From Calamus simplicifolius (lineage: Eukaryota; Streptophyta; Magnoliopsida; Arecales; Arecaceae), in assembly GCA_900491605.1 (NCBI GenBank), contig UESW01003832.1:1504664-1568663 (forward strand): 64,000 bases of DNA. The letters run 5' to 3'. Positions 45,433 to 59,295 of this stretch are shown here, piece by piece. Every line of letters begins with the position of its first letter. The first letter of the stretch is position 1. A program made the translations under genes and the position numbers. The notes below the pieces were generated by a model. That model worked only from the letters and a program-made list of their open reading frames with translations, ran no database searches and was not told where the DNA came from.

Positions 45433-45623
45433 AAAAAAGTCTTGCTAGATGTGGTGCAGCAGGAGCTGCATCGTGCTTGGTAATTAGTGCACAGCGCATG
45501 CGCGTGCACATCAAAGGGGAAAAGATATTTCTGTTCTTAGCATGCGTGTGTGCACGCATCACGTGCCAATCACCAAGCACGATACATGCGACCTGTACCG
45601 CACCTAATGCATAAAGACTTTTC
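45433..45623. mobile_element. Foldback MITE, copy 3
   Basis: The ends read AAAAAAGTCTT and AAGACTTTTCC. Inner arms TCGTGCTTGGTAATTAGTGCAC (45471-45492) and its inverse near 45561-45582 pair well, followed by GCATGCGCGTGCAC-type sequence on both sides. Related to copies 1 and 2. Confidence 0.65.
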
Positions 45624-47842
45624 CTATGAGGCTATTTTAGAAGAGTTTGGACTTCTCAAATAAGTTTGTTAACCTTTGAAACCGATCTTCACATGTCAAT
45701 AATCAATTTATGTCCACTTGAACCTCTAACTATCCATTTTCCTATGAGAGAAAAGAAAAGGAGCATATTTTATTTTTCTTTGAATTATTTTTCTTTTTAT
45801 ACTTTATTATTTGAATATTGTTATATATACTTTATTTATATTTTACTGCTGCACATGTTTATCTCTCTTGAATATATTTCTATTTTATAAATATACTAGT
45901 TAGTCTACATTCATTTTTTTTCATTTTTCTATAATTTTAAATTTATCTCTTTTGAATCTTCTAACTGATTTCAATATTTAGTTTAATTTTATAAGATATC
46001 TTTTTGTTGTTTATTTTGTTATTTATTTTTATATTTATTTTTTTATTTCCAGTTTATTATCTACCCCATAAATATATCAATACAATGATTTGATATTTTG
46101 GCATAAAGATAATTTAGTATTTAACATATTGTCTTCTACTTCTATTTAACTTATAAGTTATTTTTATATTATCTATGCAATATCTATTTTTTTTTCTATA
46201 CCTTTGGATTAGTGTTATTTATATTTTTTAATTCTATTCTATATTTCTTTCAAATTTTCTTTATAGTTAGATGTCCTATTTTGTAGTTCTAGATTCTTTT
46301 ATGTTTTTAGTTTTGCTAAATAATATTATTTTTATTAGTTTATGTCTTATTATTTTATTTTATTTTTCTTTATTTTCTTTTAATAATTTATTTAAATTAT
46401 AAAGTGATTCATTTTACTCTTCTTAAGTAATTTTCTTATTTCATCTTTTTTATTCTCTATTATAATTCATTTTTTTATTTTTGTAGTTATTTTTAGTTTA
46501 ATTTTATAAATTTACTAAATAATATGCATCTTTATTTTTATATTTATTTCATTTATTTTATGTTAGTTATTTCTTAAAATTATAAAGTGATCCATTTTTT
46601 TATTCTTCTCCTACATAATTTTCATGTTTCAATTTCTTCTATGTTATAGTTGTGTAACCGTATTTTAAGTTATTTTTTATTCTATTTCTTTATTTAGTTC
46701 TACATTTTTAAGTTTATACTTTTACTACGAATGTATTCATTTCAAACTTAAAAATATAAAGTATAATCAAGTTATTATATGATATGATTACAAAAAATCT
46801 TGCTAAAGGTTGATTGATGGAAAGTAAAGTATGTTGTACTCAACCATGATAACAAATGAGAAATGGTTTTAGCTAGGTGGTATCTAGGTATAGAGTTAGA
46901 AATTTTTCTTGAGAAAACTAATGTAAATATATTGATGAATATAATGCATCTCTAAAATACCATATTTGTGTTAAAAATTGCATATGAAATTTTCTTTCTT
47001 TGGATAATTGTATGTAATTAATGGAGTTGTATTTGTACATATTATCCAATTCAATTACCCTTAAAATAATTAAAAAATATATCATTGACTTAATTAATAT
47101 ATAAATAAATAAGGGCTTATAACCAAATAGAATTTCTTTCAATCAATTTTTCATATAATATCTGAAAAAAGACTAGTATAATAACGACACATCTTATAAA
47201 TATACAATTGAAAGGAATACACACACACATATTGGAATGAACAAAAGGTAAATATATAGTTGTCATAGCAAAGATAATTGAATTAGATATACTATATATA
47301 CTGATTTAGAAAATTCTAAAAGAAAATAATTTCATGTATGATTATAATAAATTATTCCAAATAAAAAATCAAGCAATCTATTTGCAAAACACAAGGAAAG
47401 TTACAACAAATTTATAGTAAAAAATATGTATGAATATAAAACAAAGAGGGGTCTAGGGAATTGCTTGCCTTCTTTTCATTTTTTCTACTTTTTTTTTGAA
47501 TATTTCATTCATCCATTTTGTTTTATAGTTAATTTTTTTAATAGAAAAGACTCATAGATGGAAATAGCTAGGCAACAATGGTCAAGTATTTCATACATAA
47601 AAAGTATTTATAAAATGGTTTGAACTAGATTTTCATGAATATATTTTGTATAAATAACTTAATAATTGGCTCCTTTAAGAGAGGAATAATCAATAATTTT
47701 AAACTTTGAAATAAATGAAAAAAGTTAGGGAAGGAAGAGTTAAAGAGAGTGAGTGAAAGATGCTAAAGTGTAGCAAGAAAATTTAAAAATTGAATTGGAG
47801 GCACCAACTTTTATAAACAATGCTATGATTTAAATGACACAA
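45624..47842. other. AT-rich intergenic stretch
   Basis: Very AT-rich with long T tracts. No gene, LTR or clear terminal repeat seen on either strand. Confidence 0.6.
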
Positions 47843-47904
<62 letters not shown>

Positions 47905-47961
47905 TGTATGTGTATGTATGTATGTATATGTATGTATATATATTTTTATATATGTGTGTGC
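47843..47961. repeat. Compound microsatellite (TA)n-(TGTA)n
   Basis: A TA run of about 25 bases, then about 15 TGTA units with TATA interruptions. The frame reading YIYIYMYVCMYV across it is an artefact. Confidence 0.95.
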
Positions 47962-50072
47962 ATGGATAAAGGCTAAATTTATGCAAAGTTCTTCATTTAC
48001 TATATGGATGTTAGTATTAATAAACTCAGCTATTAATTAAGTTTATTTTTTGATATATAGATATTAATAATGTTGGTATTCATGTGTTTGGCCATAGTTA
48101 AAATTCAATGTTTAATGCAAAGCATAAATTTAGCTATCGAAACATTTTATTTATTATAATTTATTTTTTTCTTTATGATAATTTAAAAATACTTAGAAAA
48201 AAGAGAAAAAAAGAATTTCTACATGAAAGCTGAACTTGTATAAAGTTTTTCATTTATCATATGGATACTAATATTAATGACATCAATGTTAATTATAAAG
48301 CTTATGACTAATCGTCATTAAAGTTCATTACTTTATGGCCGCAAAAATTTGCTATTGAAACCTTCTATTTGTTATATTTTGTCATGCTATTATGTTGCAT
48401 TTCAAGAATAATTAAAAAAGAAAAAAAACTATATTTTATGCACTAGAAGAGTTATATGCTACCTATATGAAAAACAATGCAACTAAATCTAGGTGACATT
48501 ATGCAAAAATCACATAGTGTTTCTCTTAATTTTTTAGCTAGCAAAGAGGATATGATTAAAGAAATAAAAATAATAAATACTGATCATACCTTCATCTTCC
48601 TCTTTCCTCTCAAATTTGATAGGCTATTCCTAGTCTTCTAGGTTCACTTTTGTTAGTGTCAGCTTCATATCATCGTCTCCTACACCAACTTAAACTTATT
48701 ACCTTACAGTACAACCAATACAATATCAAGTATCATGGATATTAATATATCTACAACCATTTTCATTTAATAGATTTAGATACACATATGTATAAAATTT
48801 AGGTGCTAAATTTATGTTTATATTTGCTTAGCAAAATATAGATACAAGTTGAACTTTAACAATATAGGCATAGAGGCATATGTAGCCTTGAAAGTTAAAT
48901 ACTATTAGATACAAAATCATAAATATTACTATATAAAAGGTGATTTAGATTAAAGACATGTTAATAATCACTTATTTCTATTGATATTTCATAAGGACTA
49001 TATAAGATTATGGGATTGCAAATAAAATTAAATGTTAATTAAAACATAGGTTGAATAGTTGTGTGCTCATATCCTATGTATAGGCCTACCTTTCTTAGAT
49101 AATATAAATATTAGTCAAATGCTCAAAATATCATAGATAAATCTAGATAGATATTATTCAATCTAATTTTATCTATAACTTACATAATATAGCCAATGGG
49201 CTAAAATTGATGGCTTTATTAATTAGTGTTTTAAATATTCATGGCATCTCCTCTCATGCTTTTGGAGCTAAAAATAATAAGTGATCACATAAGAAATTGT
49301 ACTTTATGACTTTGATGAATCATTATTTATGATGGATCATTATTTAACTAACTCACTTTTTGTATTTCAAATTATATTTTAAATTGATCAAGAACACTCA
49401 ACATCTCACCTCCAGTTAAACAATTATGCACTTGGTTCCATCCAAACAAATCCAAATGTATCAATTGATCTATTTTTTTTAAAAAAAAATTTTGATCCCA
49501 AAATTCTTACTTTTTTATTTAATTCATTCTATTACACTCCAATAGAAACCTAATTTTCATCCTCTCTCATGCCTAAATCCAATCTCAATTAATCAGTTTT
49601 GAACCCAAATAAATGGAAGTCCCATTAATCCTACTAAATTTCTTGAACTGACTTAGCTTAATTGATTTGGTTGAGCCTAACTCACTTATTTCGATCCAAT
49701 TCTTCTCCAATGAACATTCATTTTCACTCTCTATCCGTCCCAATTCATGTCCCATTGGTCTGCTCGACTTAACCATAACAAATTTAATCAAAATTCTATC
49801 CTTGAAAATCCTAAATCAATTTTAAATATAGGTTAGGTTATATTTAAAACCTCATGAAATAAACTTAAATCAAGATCAAATTTGGATTCTTGCCTCCCCT
49901 AAGCTATTGCTACCTCTACTTATAACTTAGAATCCCATAAATAATTTATAATTTTTTGGGCATATCTGTATCACTTAATTAAAATCACCCCAGAATCTCT
50001 AAGAATCTATCCAAAAATCCTTAAAAGTGAAAAATAATTAAGAATATAAAATAGATACGAAATTTTGGACTC
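47962..50072. other. AT-rich intergenic stretch
   Basis: No reading frame over 70 codons with any recognisable feature; no repeats with clear borders. Confidence 0.6.
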
Positions 50073-50075
50073 TAA

Positions 50076-50520
50076 TGCTCTATTTGGATGGAGAGAAAAG
50101 TGGAAAAAAAGAAAATAGAAGGAAAAGAAAATGGATAGGAAAGAAAAGTGGAGAGAAAATATTTTCTCTCATTCTGTTTGGATGAGTGGGAGGAAAATAG
50201 AGAGGAGAGAAAAAATGATAATTTATAATGACAATAATGCCTTTATTATAAATGATTAAAAAATACATTAGTTATTTTGAAAGGATCAATATCGGAATGA
50301 AAAAAAATGAAAGAGCAATTTTAAGTTTTCTCTCCAAAATCTCTCCGGTTTGGAGAGAAAACTTTTACGTGGGACCCCCACTTTTTTCTCTATTTTTTTC
50401 CTTTAGTTTTCTTTTCTTCCTACTTTTCTCTCCATCCAAACAAGGTAAATTTTATTTTCTCTCCTGTTTTTTTTTTCTAATTTTCTTTCCTTTCTACTTT
50501 TCTCTCCGTCCAAAAAGAGG
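50076..50520. mobile_element. PIF/Harbinger-like MITE
   Basis: The terminal inverted repeats read GCTCTATTTGGATGGAGAG at the left and (reverse complement) GCCTCTTTTTGGACGGAGAG at the right, followed by GAAAAGT on both sides. A TAA duplication lies at 50073-50075 and 50521-50523. A three-base TWA duplication and a GGCTCTGTTTGG-like end fit Tourist-type elements. It has no coding capacity (445 bases). Confidence 0.75.
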
Positions 50521-50716
50521 CTAAATCTCTCTTCTCTAAACTTAAATTGGAGAGAAGAATTTCTATTTATCTAATAAAGAGAGCATATAAGTTATCTAAC
50601 TTTTAAATTTTAAATCCTTAATCCATGGTTGTTCCTAAGGAGTAACCATTGATGTCATTTGGTATTACTTTAGCTCTTTTACAAATTCAAATATTTGAAT
50701 CTCAACTATTAATCTA

Positions 50717-51427
50717 TAAGGCTACAAATGGGTTGGGTCAATACATGAGTCGATCCTGTCTCAACCCGATTAGATCCAATCTGATCCATATTTAGAAACC
50801 CATGGATTAGGTCAGATTTGAAAATTAGTTTCCATTTAAATTTTGAGTCAGGTCCGGGTCTTGTTTTTTTTTTTTTTTTGACTCAGCAAGACCCAAACCT
50901 TGATTTATCTCGATCCATAAACTTTAATTATATAAACAAACTCTAATTTAAATTAATTCTTCTTTCATCCTAATAACTAGATCCCCTCTTATATTTTTCT
51001 CTAGTTATGTGTAAATACTTATATTTTATTATTATCTTAGTGGATTCTTATTTATATTTTCTTCAGGTATATTAATAAATGTTTTAAATATTATAATTCA
51101 TAAACATAAGGACAACATTTACTTGGATAACATTAAGAGTTTTAGGATTAAAAAATTTAAGGTTGAGTTGATTCTTTTAATTATATTTAAATTTTTTAAT
51201 GGATCTATATTTGATTATTAATTACTAGATTCTAGTAATAAAACAATAGTTAAATACTTCACTCATACATAATATATTGGGTTGGACCCAATTGAGTCTA
51301 AATTTTCTTTTATAGACTTGTTTTGCTAAGCAAATGGGTTAGGTTTGGATCTAAAATCAAGGTCCAAATGCAAAATTAGATCAGATTGGGATCAAGCATG
51401 ACTTGACCTGCCCCGTTTGCAGCCCCA
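50717..51427. mobile_element. Non-autonomous hAT-like element
   Basis: Ends TAAGGCTACAAATGGGT at the left and (reverse complement) TGGGGCTGCAAACGGGGC at the right are imperfect inverted repeats. Flanking eight-base sites TTAATCTA and TTGATCAA agree at six of eight positions. No transposase frame. GGTT(A/G)GGTC-type subterminal repeats occur at both ends. Confidence 0.5.
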
Positions 51428-51435
51428 TTGATCAA

Positions 51436-54400
51436 ACCCTCACTTTTATAAATAAACTCCAAGATAAGAGAATTGGATCCCTTTTTAATTCTTTGATCCC
51501 CTCTTTTAATTCATTCTACCTTTTTAATTTGTTAAGCTTCTTCCTCTAGTTCTAGTTTTTCTATCTCCTTTAATCAATCTATCTTTTGATCTATAGAAGT
51601 GAAAGAATATAACCTTTATTTCAAATCCAAGGAGGTTAATAGTGATAAAAAGCTTTAATTAGGGTAGATTTCCTCTAAAATCTCCAACAAGAGGATCATG
51701 CTAAGTATGTCGAGGCACCATCAAACAAAAATTCTTTTATTTTTTTCACTTATTTTCATGTATATCTTTTAATCTTAAATAGTAGAATGCAATCCTCACT
51801 TAATATGATGAATTTTTTCTCCTTGGTGATTATATAGCTTCCCTCTTTTTCATTTTATTCTTTAATTAGTAGTTTACAAATCTTTTTCTCTTTTCAAAAT
51901 TGAGAATTTAAATAGGAGGATTGGTCGCAAGATCCTTTAAGCTATCCTCTTAGAGGTCTCTAAGCATTTTCAACTCTCAATCAAAGCATCTAAAGGCATA
52001 GTTTGGGCTAGAATTATTAGTTTTTAGAAACTAGTTACTATGCGCCTATTGAGAAAATATATGACATGACTCTAATATCCTAAACCTTGACCTTTAAATG
52101 TGTGCAAATCTAGGTTTTTGTACCTAAGACTAGAGAGGGTGCCTTATTCATCAAGCCTTCTTCGATTGTATACTTTAGCCTTACCTTGGGCGTAGGTTTC
52201 ACTAGATCAAGCCTTATCTACTCTTTTTATTTTCGTTTTTTTATTTTACACTCTTAAAGAATAGGTTAAGGCTTCAAACCACCCTTGATCATGCCATGGC
52301 CTTCTTTCACCGTTCATAATTATGGAACCTAATGTTCCTCCATTATCATTAAAAGCTTCTTGAATGTGCACCACAAGAGCAACAATATTATTATCTTTAC
52401 TACTATCAACATTATTGCCTTTACTACTGTTACCTCTTATGTACATGAAAACCAAGAATTCTAACTTGTAGAATGATAACTTTACACATACAACATAGTC
52501 TTCGTATGTGTAATAGTATCCTACTAATTGCCATCAAATTTCTATAGGAAATAACCAATTCCTTTTATTCTTCACCATGTCCAAATGATGATATCATTGT
52601 CAAATTAGCAAGCTTCATGCCCTAAATTTTAGTCAAGGAAATTTAATTTTAAAAAAAAGGTCTGTTCGATAATGCTCAACCAGGTCCAAAGTTAAGCAAG
52701 CAAATTGTTGAGCTTCAAAGAAGATGATGGTGATGGTGAGAACAAGGTTATGGTCTTAGAGCTTTGAATCTTATTTCAAAGCAATGGTGGTAGGGGGTGT
52801 TATAGGTGGAGAGAATAATAAGGACACAATAATCAGAGTATTTGTACGAATAGAAAAGTAGATGGAGTTAGGAAAGATACGACAGTAATGTTGATATGCA
52901 AAGATCAAAGGTATTAAGGTTCGGTGATAATTAAGGATGTAAAGGCTAATTAGAGAGGCTGCCACCATTGATAAAAGTAAGCTTATATAAGGATGGAAAG
53001 GTCAATTTGCAAACATTTTTTTCATTTATTTATTTGTTTCCTCTCTAATTTAGAAAGCATGGAAGGTGTTTTGTGATTCATGCATGATGCATATGATATT
53101 TTGATGGCCATTGCATGGTTCTCATATGATAAGCTATGTGATCATCTTAAGCATAATATTATCTTTCCTTAACCTTTTTCTAATTTGTTTAAGGAAAACC
53201 TGTCTAATATACAAGTGCATCCTTTATTGGATTTTATGAGAACCCATATAGTTTACATATTAAAAGAAGTTTTTAGGAATTTTTGAGGCCCATTGTCCGC
53301 TCTCTAGTTTCTTGTTTCTAGAAAAGCAATGATTTATAAGCAAAATAATAATATATGTTTAATTATTGAATCTTGAGTTTTTGTTAGGTCTAAGATCTAT
53401 CAAAGTTTTTGATGGTCCGACACCACTTATGTACAATGATGAAGTGATCAATTTAAAATGCTCCCCCTCAAGATAAATATATAAACCCTAATAAGTTGCT
53501 CCTTTTGAAATAAACCAAATTAAAATATTAGTTTTCATATTTGTGGTTTCTCGTTGCCTTCCACTAAAGCATTCTAAGTACTGTATAGAATAGAACTTGG
53601 AACTCATTTCCAATGAAAGTGCTAATGACCAACACTCTATCCTAAAAGACTAAGCATGATCCCAACAAGCTTATGATCTTTGCACCCATCTGTTGGAGGT
53701 CTCTAATAATACTAACATGGTGGAGTGTCTCCGTGAGTACACTTAGCAGTAGGGGTTGGCGGTAGCAACTTAGTGATGGAGGTATTATAAATAAATCCTC
53801 AACTAAATAAAAATGTGGTAGTTAGTGCTCATGATCAGTTCGAGATTTCTACTGAATAATATCATTCCTTTGGTTGTTAGTGCATTCAACAATTTCTTAA
53901 AGGAGAGGGTTAACTAAAGGATTGCAGGCTCAAACTCTTCTCCCTCCTTCATATCAGATAAAGTGTAAATCGCTTATAAAAGCTACTTTTCATATCTAGG
54001 TTATTTGAAATTGGTCCAAGTTAATTAGAGTTTCAATATCTATTACAATGACAACATTAGAATATCGAATGGTTGAGGAGTGTTGAACCTACCCTAAACT
54101 CTTGAATCTCTTGTAGTTAGATTACATTAGCTTATTGTAGCTTAGGTATGTGGCTAAGAGAAATTAGTATTTTATTTATTTTCTTGGTACATTTAACATT
54201 CTAGTTTTTATTGAATTAGATGAAAATCAAGAGTTATACTAAATATCTTCTTATAAGAACTTGCCTCATTTCAAGTTATGCCATATTTCAAGTAACAGTC
54301 GTAATGAATTCATGTTAACAACCAAATCCTTTTTCTTTTTATTATTATGTCATTTACCATTTGAATTCATTAATGCAAATTATACCTTACATTTTTAGTA

Positions 54401-54557
54401 TAACTATAACAAAGCTACTGCCATGTATTAAATTTCATTAACTATAAAGTATATAAGCTCTTATAATTGCATATCCTCTTGCAACCTCCTTTTTACATCT
54501 AGAATTAGCTATCTGATCATGTTATCTATTGGAATAGTTAATGCCTTCATTGCTTCT
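51436..54557. other. Intergenic stretch without recognisable gene
   Basis: The short frames here (for example on minus at 52246-52455) have no motif I recognise. No LTR or terminal repeats seen. Confidence 0.5.
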
Positions 54558-55496
54558 TGATGCGTGTCCAACGATTTAAACACCTTAATTCCACTAATCT
54601 TAGATAGAGTAGCAAGAGTAAGGGATCGAATCCACAGAAACTTTGAGTAGTTATCTTGAAATAAATTTATGCAATTAAATATTTAAATAAGCAGATCATT
54701 GGTTGTAAAAAAAAATTAAGATATGATATATCTTAATTAGAGTACGGCCCGTACCCGTAGATCACGGTCCATCCCTTTTAGAGAATAGATCAGTCAAAAA
54801 TTATTTTTGCTTGAAGAATATTCAATAAAAAGTAAATATAAATAAATACTTTATTTCATAGTATCCACAAGAGTATATAAAAAAATATAATCTACTTTTA
54901 CTTTATGAGATTATGGATCTGCTATCTGCTTCCTACTCCCTGCATCCGCTTCCGCTTTCGCTTCTTGAAATAAAAAAAAGGTTGATTATGGAGGGTATAA
55001 TTGATTAGTGGATGAAGAATGGATGGAAAGATTTGGGTTAGAAGAAACAAAAATAGTAGTGGGATGGAACAAAGAGAAGGACGAGAGATGAAAGGATTAT
55101 TGGATGATTTATCAAATGGCTTCGATAGTGTTCTTTATAAGGAAGGAAGACGGACTCCGTGTGTAATCTATGTTAACTGCTCGTTTTATCTTCACATATC
55201 AGATTTGTTCCTTTCAAAGTTTAAATCGCAGCCTTAAAAATATCACATGATTTCCTCTTATCCACGACTGCTTTAAGTTTCGTGCAATTCTAGGATTAAA
55301 TATTGAAAAATCTATTTTGAGCTCATTTTAAGTCTGATTTGAGTGCCTTTTGTATTGTTGAACTCCTAAAATCAAGCTCTTCGAGTTGGCAGGGTCTTTT
55401 CCCGAAAATATTATATAAAACTATTAAATTTAAAAGAATAACAATAATTTGATCTATAAATTATTACTTTTATGGCTAGTATTTATGTACTTATCA
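54558..55496 (-). repeat. 3' LTR of Athila-type element
   Basis: On the minus strand it starts TGATAAGTACATAAATA and ends GGACACGCATCA (939 bases). It resembles the solo LTR at 8662-9785. A TTATAAAG TATA-like box lies at about 55133-55140 on minus. Confidence 0.88.
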
Positions 55497-55510
55497 CTCT
55501 TCCCAACTTA
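55497..55510 (-). promoter_or_regulatory. Polypurine tract of Athila-type element
   Basis: Minus-strand AGTTGGGAAGAG abuts the LTR start and fixes the orientation. Confidence 0.6.
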
Positions 55511-55512
55511 TC

Positions 55513-55990
55513 ATTGCTAGTCCCTTAGCAATATAATTAAATAAAATCATGTGTCACTAAGATTCTCTTTTGCAAGATTAAATATAGGCTTAATATTGAA
55601 AGAAGCTAGCCCGTATCACTAACTAAGTATTGAGTTTTTGAAGTAAATTTAACAGTCAAAACTATCAGAAACTTTTTAGAGTTCATCCATAGATTTACAG
55701 CATTTGTGTTTGTGTTGGCTAACTTAGCATTTCGGTACTAGCTTGTAAGGAACAATGATATTTTCGCTTATCACTTACTTTAGTTAATTTTTTATACATC
55801 CTTAAATTAAGCACTTGATCTGAGGTAGCTTTCATACTACCTGATATATATTTTTATTTTTTTATTTTATTTTATTTTTTTAGCAATATCTTTACACTGC
55901 CCATTTTTGATGCGAACAACAACGCTTACTTTGACGAAGGTGCCTAGTTACTCGATGAAAAACCAATATTTAGGCCTAATTTTTTTATTA
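55513..55990. repeat. 3' non-coding segment of Athila element, duplicated at 60613-61069
   Basis: Begins ATTGCTAGTCCCTTAGCAAT at both places and stays closely similar (GCAAGATTAAATATAGGCTT, ACTATCAGAAACTTTTTAGA-type stretches) to a T-rich end. It lies next to the polypurine tract here; the second copy sits inside gag. Confidence 0.85.
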
Positions 55991-56640
55991 TTTTTTAATC
56001 AGGCAGGTAGCTCTTTCCTTAAATTCAAATTTTTCTCATTGGGGTGTATATCAATTACCAATTTTTAATAATGATTGAATCTCTAATTGACCTTACAACT
56101 AATACCTAGTTTACCTCGTCAGTGTACATGTGTAATAAAAGTGCTAATAGCCTTTAGATGACCTAGGTAGGCCACTAAAAGTCTGATAGCTAGTCTATTC
56201 CATGGCTCACTACAGTAATTAGCTAATACTTTCTAACTTTATAGAATTTCTTTCATGGCACATGATTTAAAAAAAATTAAAATTTTTAAAAATTGCCAAG
56301 GTGTTTTCAAAATATTTTTCAAAAAGGATTTCCTTATCCCCCAACTTAATTCTCATTGTCCTCAATGATGGAATAAGAAAGAATAAAACAAGAAAAAATA
56401 CCATCTCGATGAGATATGCCTCGTGTAATGTTAGGAGTGATCGTGTGGAGCAGTCTCTTATTTCTATAAATAAGAATTACTAAAATAAAGTTAGAAAATA
56501 AAAATTTGGGTTGCCTTCCAAGAGCGCTAAGTTTAAAGTCTTTAGCCAAACTGTGCTTAGAATCATGGTGATGTTAGATCCAAAAGGTCAATAGATTCAA
56601 CTAACTTCTCGTCATTAATTCCATCCATATAAGGCTTCAA

Positions 56641-57720
56641 TCATTGATTGTTTACCTTAAAAATATTTCCTTGCTTAGGATCTTTGAGTTCTATCGCCCC
56701 ATGGGGAAATACCTGGGTTACAAGAAAGGGTTCGTCCCAGCAGGAGCGAAGTTTTCTAGGGAAAAGTCTTAGTCTTGAGTTGAAAAGCCAAACTTTTTGA
56801 TTAGGTTCGAAGGTTTTTCTCGAAATATATTTATCGTGATATGCTTTAGTTCGAGCCTTATAATTTTTAGCATTTTCGTACGCTTCATTGCATAGCTCTT
56901 TTAACTCATTCAACTGGAGTCTCTTATTGGAACCTGCATTTTTTATATCAAAGTTAAATTGTTTAATAGCCCAAAATGCACGATGTTCCAATTCTACTGG
57001 CAAATGACAAGCTTTTTCAAACACTAGTTGGTAAGGAGACATTCCTATGGGAGTTTTAAATGCAGTATAATAAGCCCATAATGCATCATCTAAACGTGTT
57101 AACCGGTCTTTTCTATCGAGCCTTACCGACTTCTCTAAAATCTGTTTGATCTTCTTATTAGAGATTTCTACTTGGCCACTAGTCTAGGGATGATATGTTG
57201 CAACTTTATGGGTTATCCCATATTTCTTCATTAAGTTCTCAAAGTGTCTATTAGTAAAGTGTTTGCCACCATCACTAATAATAACTCTTGGGGCACCCAA
57301 ATCGATTAAAAATATTATGTTGAATGAATTTGATTACAACCTTATGATCATTAGTTCGGGTTACTATGGCCTTAACCTATTTTGACACATAATCTACTGC
57401 AATCAACATGTATTCGTATCCAAACGAAATAGGAAAAGGTCCCATAAAATTGACTCCCCAAACATCAAAAATTTTGACTACTAATATAGAAGTCAGTGGC
57501 ATCATATCTTTCTTATCGCAAACAGTTTTGGCTAAACTCATGTGCATCCTTGAAAAGTGTTGGCCAATAAAATCCACTCTTCAGCACTTTTGCTACAGTT
57601 TTCTTTCCACTAAAGTGTCCGCCACAATAAAGGGTATGATAGAATTTAAGTATGCTTTTGAATTCACTCTCAGGGACACATTGTCTAATTACCTGGTCAA
57701 GACAATGCTTAAACAATTTA
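56641..57720 (-). pseudogene. Athila-type integrase
   Basis: From 57716 on minus: a zinc-binding region (KFYHTLYCGGHFSGKKT and KNCLR-like end), the catalytic core start (VWGVNFMGPFPISFGYEYML), then a stop-ridden core, and the C-terminal part 57042-56641 (MSPYQLVFEKACHLPVELEHRAFWAI, RLRLFPRKLRSCWDEPFLV). At least four frame breaks. Non-functional. Bases 55991-56640 downstream hold no supported gene. Confidence 0.85.
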
Positions 57721-57789
57721 TGTTCTTCCCAAAAATAATCTTTACTTGTGAAAAAAATCTATCCTTTTCTTGTTTAGACCAGTGAAAAG

Positions 57790-59295
57790 GAATTTATCCT
57801 GTTGCTAAGTAATTGACAATATGGGCAAACCAGGGAAGACCAGAAGAAATTGAAAAAAATTGTTCATCAGAAAATTTCTCCATGATCTCATCTGAGCTTG
57901 ATATGTGTTCAACTAAAATTCTAGAGATGTGATCAGCTACCACATTTTCAGAACCCTTCTTATCATGAATCTCTAAGTCAAATTCTTGTAGAAGCAAAAT
58001 TCATATGATCAATCGTGGTTTAGTATCTTTCTTTAATAAGAGGTCTTCAAGGACCGTGTGATTAGAGTAAACTAGAACTTTAGATCCTGAAAGATATGAT
58101 CAAAATTTTTCTAGAGCAAACACAATAGCTAATAACTTTTTTTCAGTAGTAGTATAGTTTAGTTAAGCATTTGAAAGGATTTTGCTAGCATAATAAATCA
58201 CATATGGCTCCTTATCGATTCTTTGTCCTAACACTGCACCAATTGCAAAATCTGATGCATCATACATGATTTCAAAGGGAAAGGGCCAATTAGGAGGCTT
58301 GATAATTGGTGCTGTGGTCAAAGCTGTACGGAGACTATTGAAGGATTTCAAACAATTATCATAAAAAATAAAGGGATTTTTTTGGCAAGCAATTTTGACA
58401 AAGGTCTACAAATTTTGCTAAAGTCTTTGATGAATTTCCTATAAAATCCAGCGTGACCAAAAAAGGATCGTATTTGTTTGACTGAAGTTGGAGGTGGAAG
58501 TTTTGAGATGACTTCTACTTTGGCCTTATCTACCTCAATCCCCTTCTTAGAAATAATGTGGCCTAAAACAATTCCCTCTCGGACCATAAAATGGCTCTTT
58601 TCCTAACTTAACATCAAATTTGTTTGTTTATATCATTTCAATACTTGAGATAGGTTATTAAGGCAATCCTCAAAAGTGGTCCCGAATACTGAAAAGTCAT
58701 CCATAAATATCTTTAAAAAATTATCTACCATGTCTGAGAAAATTGCCAACATGCATCGCTGAAATATAGAAGGTGCATTACAAAGTCCAAATGGCATGCG
58801 TCTAAAAGCAAACATTCCATAAGGACAAGTAAAGGTGGTTTTCTCTTGATCATCAGGAAAGACTGGTATTTGATTATACCCTGAATAACCATCCAGAAAG
58901 CAAAAGAATTGCTGACCAGCTAATCGTTCTAGGATTTGATAGATAAAAGGTAGCGGAAAATAATATTTCCTAGTAACGTTATTCAGTTTTCTATAGTCTA
59001 TGCAAACTTGCCAACCAATTATGGTACGAGTTGGAAGCAATTCTCCTTCTTTATTCTTCACCATAGTAATTCCTGATTTCTTAGGTACAACTTGGGTGGG
59101 ACTAACCCATTTGCTATCAGAAATTGGGTAGATAATCCATGCATCTAACCATTTTACTATCGTTTTCTTCACAACCTCTCTCATAATAGGATTAAGTCTC
59201 CTCTGCATGTCTCTATAAGGTTTGGCATTTTCCTCGCAATGAATATGATGTATGCAGATGGAGGGGCAATTCCTTTCAGATCGGCAATGGACCAT
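57790..59295 (-). pseudogene. Athila-type reverse transcriptase and RNase H
   Basis: RT occupies 59295-58633: SDSKWVSPTQVVPKKSGIT, VCIDYRKLN, FFCFLDGYSGYNQI, MPFGLCNAP, and the catalytic FMDDFSVFG. Then come the connection (58587-58348; FFGHAGFYRKFIKDFSKICRPL) and RNase H (58351-57790; YDASDFAIGAVLGQRIDKEP, LLQEFDLEIHDKKGSENVVADHISR). Stops at about 58610 and 58160 and a shift near 58350 disrupt it. Confidence 0.9.

Noticed and set aside
47834..48040. ORF with YIYIYM repeats
   Set aside because: Translation of the TA/TGTA microsatellite.
52246..52968. Short minus-strand ORFs in the intergenic region
   Set aside because: No motif, no splice-supported extension, no repeat context that would identify them.
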